Source of the DNA: Kalaharituber pfeilii
Lineage: Eukaryota > Ascomycota > Pezizomycetes > Pezizales > Pezizaceae
Length of the DNA stretch: 64,000 nucleotides
Assembly: GCA_015179045.1 (NCBI GenBank)
Contig: WHUZ01000063.1
Location: 248,001-312,000 of the forward strand
Direction: 5' to 3'
Made by a program: the position numbers and the translations under genes. Shown here one piece after another: positions 63,868-64,000 of the stretch. The notes under the pieces are model-generated. The model worked only from the letters and a program-made list of their open reading frames with translations, did no database searches and was not told where the DNA came from. Position 1 is the stretch's first letter, and every line of letters starts with the position of its first letter.

Positions 63868-64000
63868 TGTCGAATTGAGGAGCTGTCATGCCTGTCAAAT
63901 TGAAGAGCTGTCGTGCCTATCAAATTGAGGAGCTGTCGTGCCTGTTAGATTGAGGAGCTGTCGTGCCTGTTAAATTGAGGAGCTGTTGTGCCTGTCAAAG
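63868..64000 (+). repeat. 25-bp higher-copy subrepeat of the satellite
   Basis: Five successive GAGGAGCTGTCGTGCCTGT-containing units of about 25 bp (ending A/G-AATT) tile the last 130 bases. Each is the satellite unit with its central GGCTCATT-to-CATCTCAC part deleted, so a shortened unit has been re-amplified. It continues past the window. Confidence 0.85.

Larger units (their letters stand above)
62390..64000. repeat. degenerate satellite array, unit about 55-65 bp
   Basis: More than 20 imperfect copies of a unit containing CCTGTCAAATTxxGCTCATT, CTGCTGCATCTCACGCTAT and CGAGAGAGACCTGCCAT-like blocks run to the window end. Copies vary in length and carry many substitutions. Apparent open frames are by-products. 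Confidence 0.9.

Noticed and set aside
61664..64000. CRISPR array
   Set aside because: The terminal repeats are head-to-tail degenerate satellite units without unique spacers of constant length, and the genome is eukaryotic.

Overview
The window looks like nuclear DNA of a filamentous ascomycete (Pezizomycotina). Genes have short introns (about 45-80 nt, GT..AG, several with CTAAC/CTAAT-like branch sites). There are clear fungal orthologues: Ale1-type MBOAT acyltransferase, mitochondrial uS10m, a LAMTOR1/Meh1-like protein and a SNF2 ATPase. There are also typical filamentous-fungal accessory proteins: a NACHT-WD40 NLR, a DUF7580-type protein, and an 'acuF-like' C2H2 protein. The very high transposon load suggests a repeat-rich genome, for example a truffle or other Pezizomycetes; that placement is an inference. 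All coordinates come from reading the sequence by eye; intron models were tested by requiring exon phases to add up.

Layout. 1-8.4 kb is gene-poor, with a palindromic element, a gag-like scrap and a decayed P-loop GTPase. 8.5-15.5 kb is an accessory block: on the minus strand, a tandem array of PHD exons lies directly downstream of an 846-codon C2H2 plus von Willebrand A gene carrying one in-frame TAA; on the plus strand, a DUF7580-type gene has a frame break. 16-17.2 kb holds diverged tandem repeats. 17.5-22.7 kb is a conserved housekeeping pair, ALE1 (minus) and RSM10/uS10m (plus), diverging from a 422-bp shared promoter; the uS10m protein has a very long proline-rich/coiled-coil C-terminal extension. 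24.1-32.3 kb holds a solo LTR and a young Ty3/Gypsy element with apparently identical LTRs, a 5-bp target duplication, a textbook -1 frameshift signal between gag and pol, and an internally scrambled pol. 33.1-36.6 kb is a SNF2 ATPase.

37.6-54.7 kb is a nest of DNA transposons (long-inverted-repeat foldback elements, a pogo/Fot1 element, MITEs) surrounding one intact-looking NLR gene (39.3-44.3 kb, six exons, 1578 codons) with 14 nearly identical WD40 repeats. 55.7-56.5 kb is the LAMTOR1/Meh1-like gene. 58.4-61.3 kb holds a MITE and a second pogo/Fot1 element whose transposase becomes fully open once two short introns are recognised. 62.4-64 kb is a degenerate satellite array that runs off the end of the window.

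Three very short A-tailed insertions (47, 53 and 132 bp) with 10-15 bp target duplications look like 5'-truncated non-LTR retroposons of one family. No rRNA, convincing tRNA or CRISPR array was seen.
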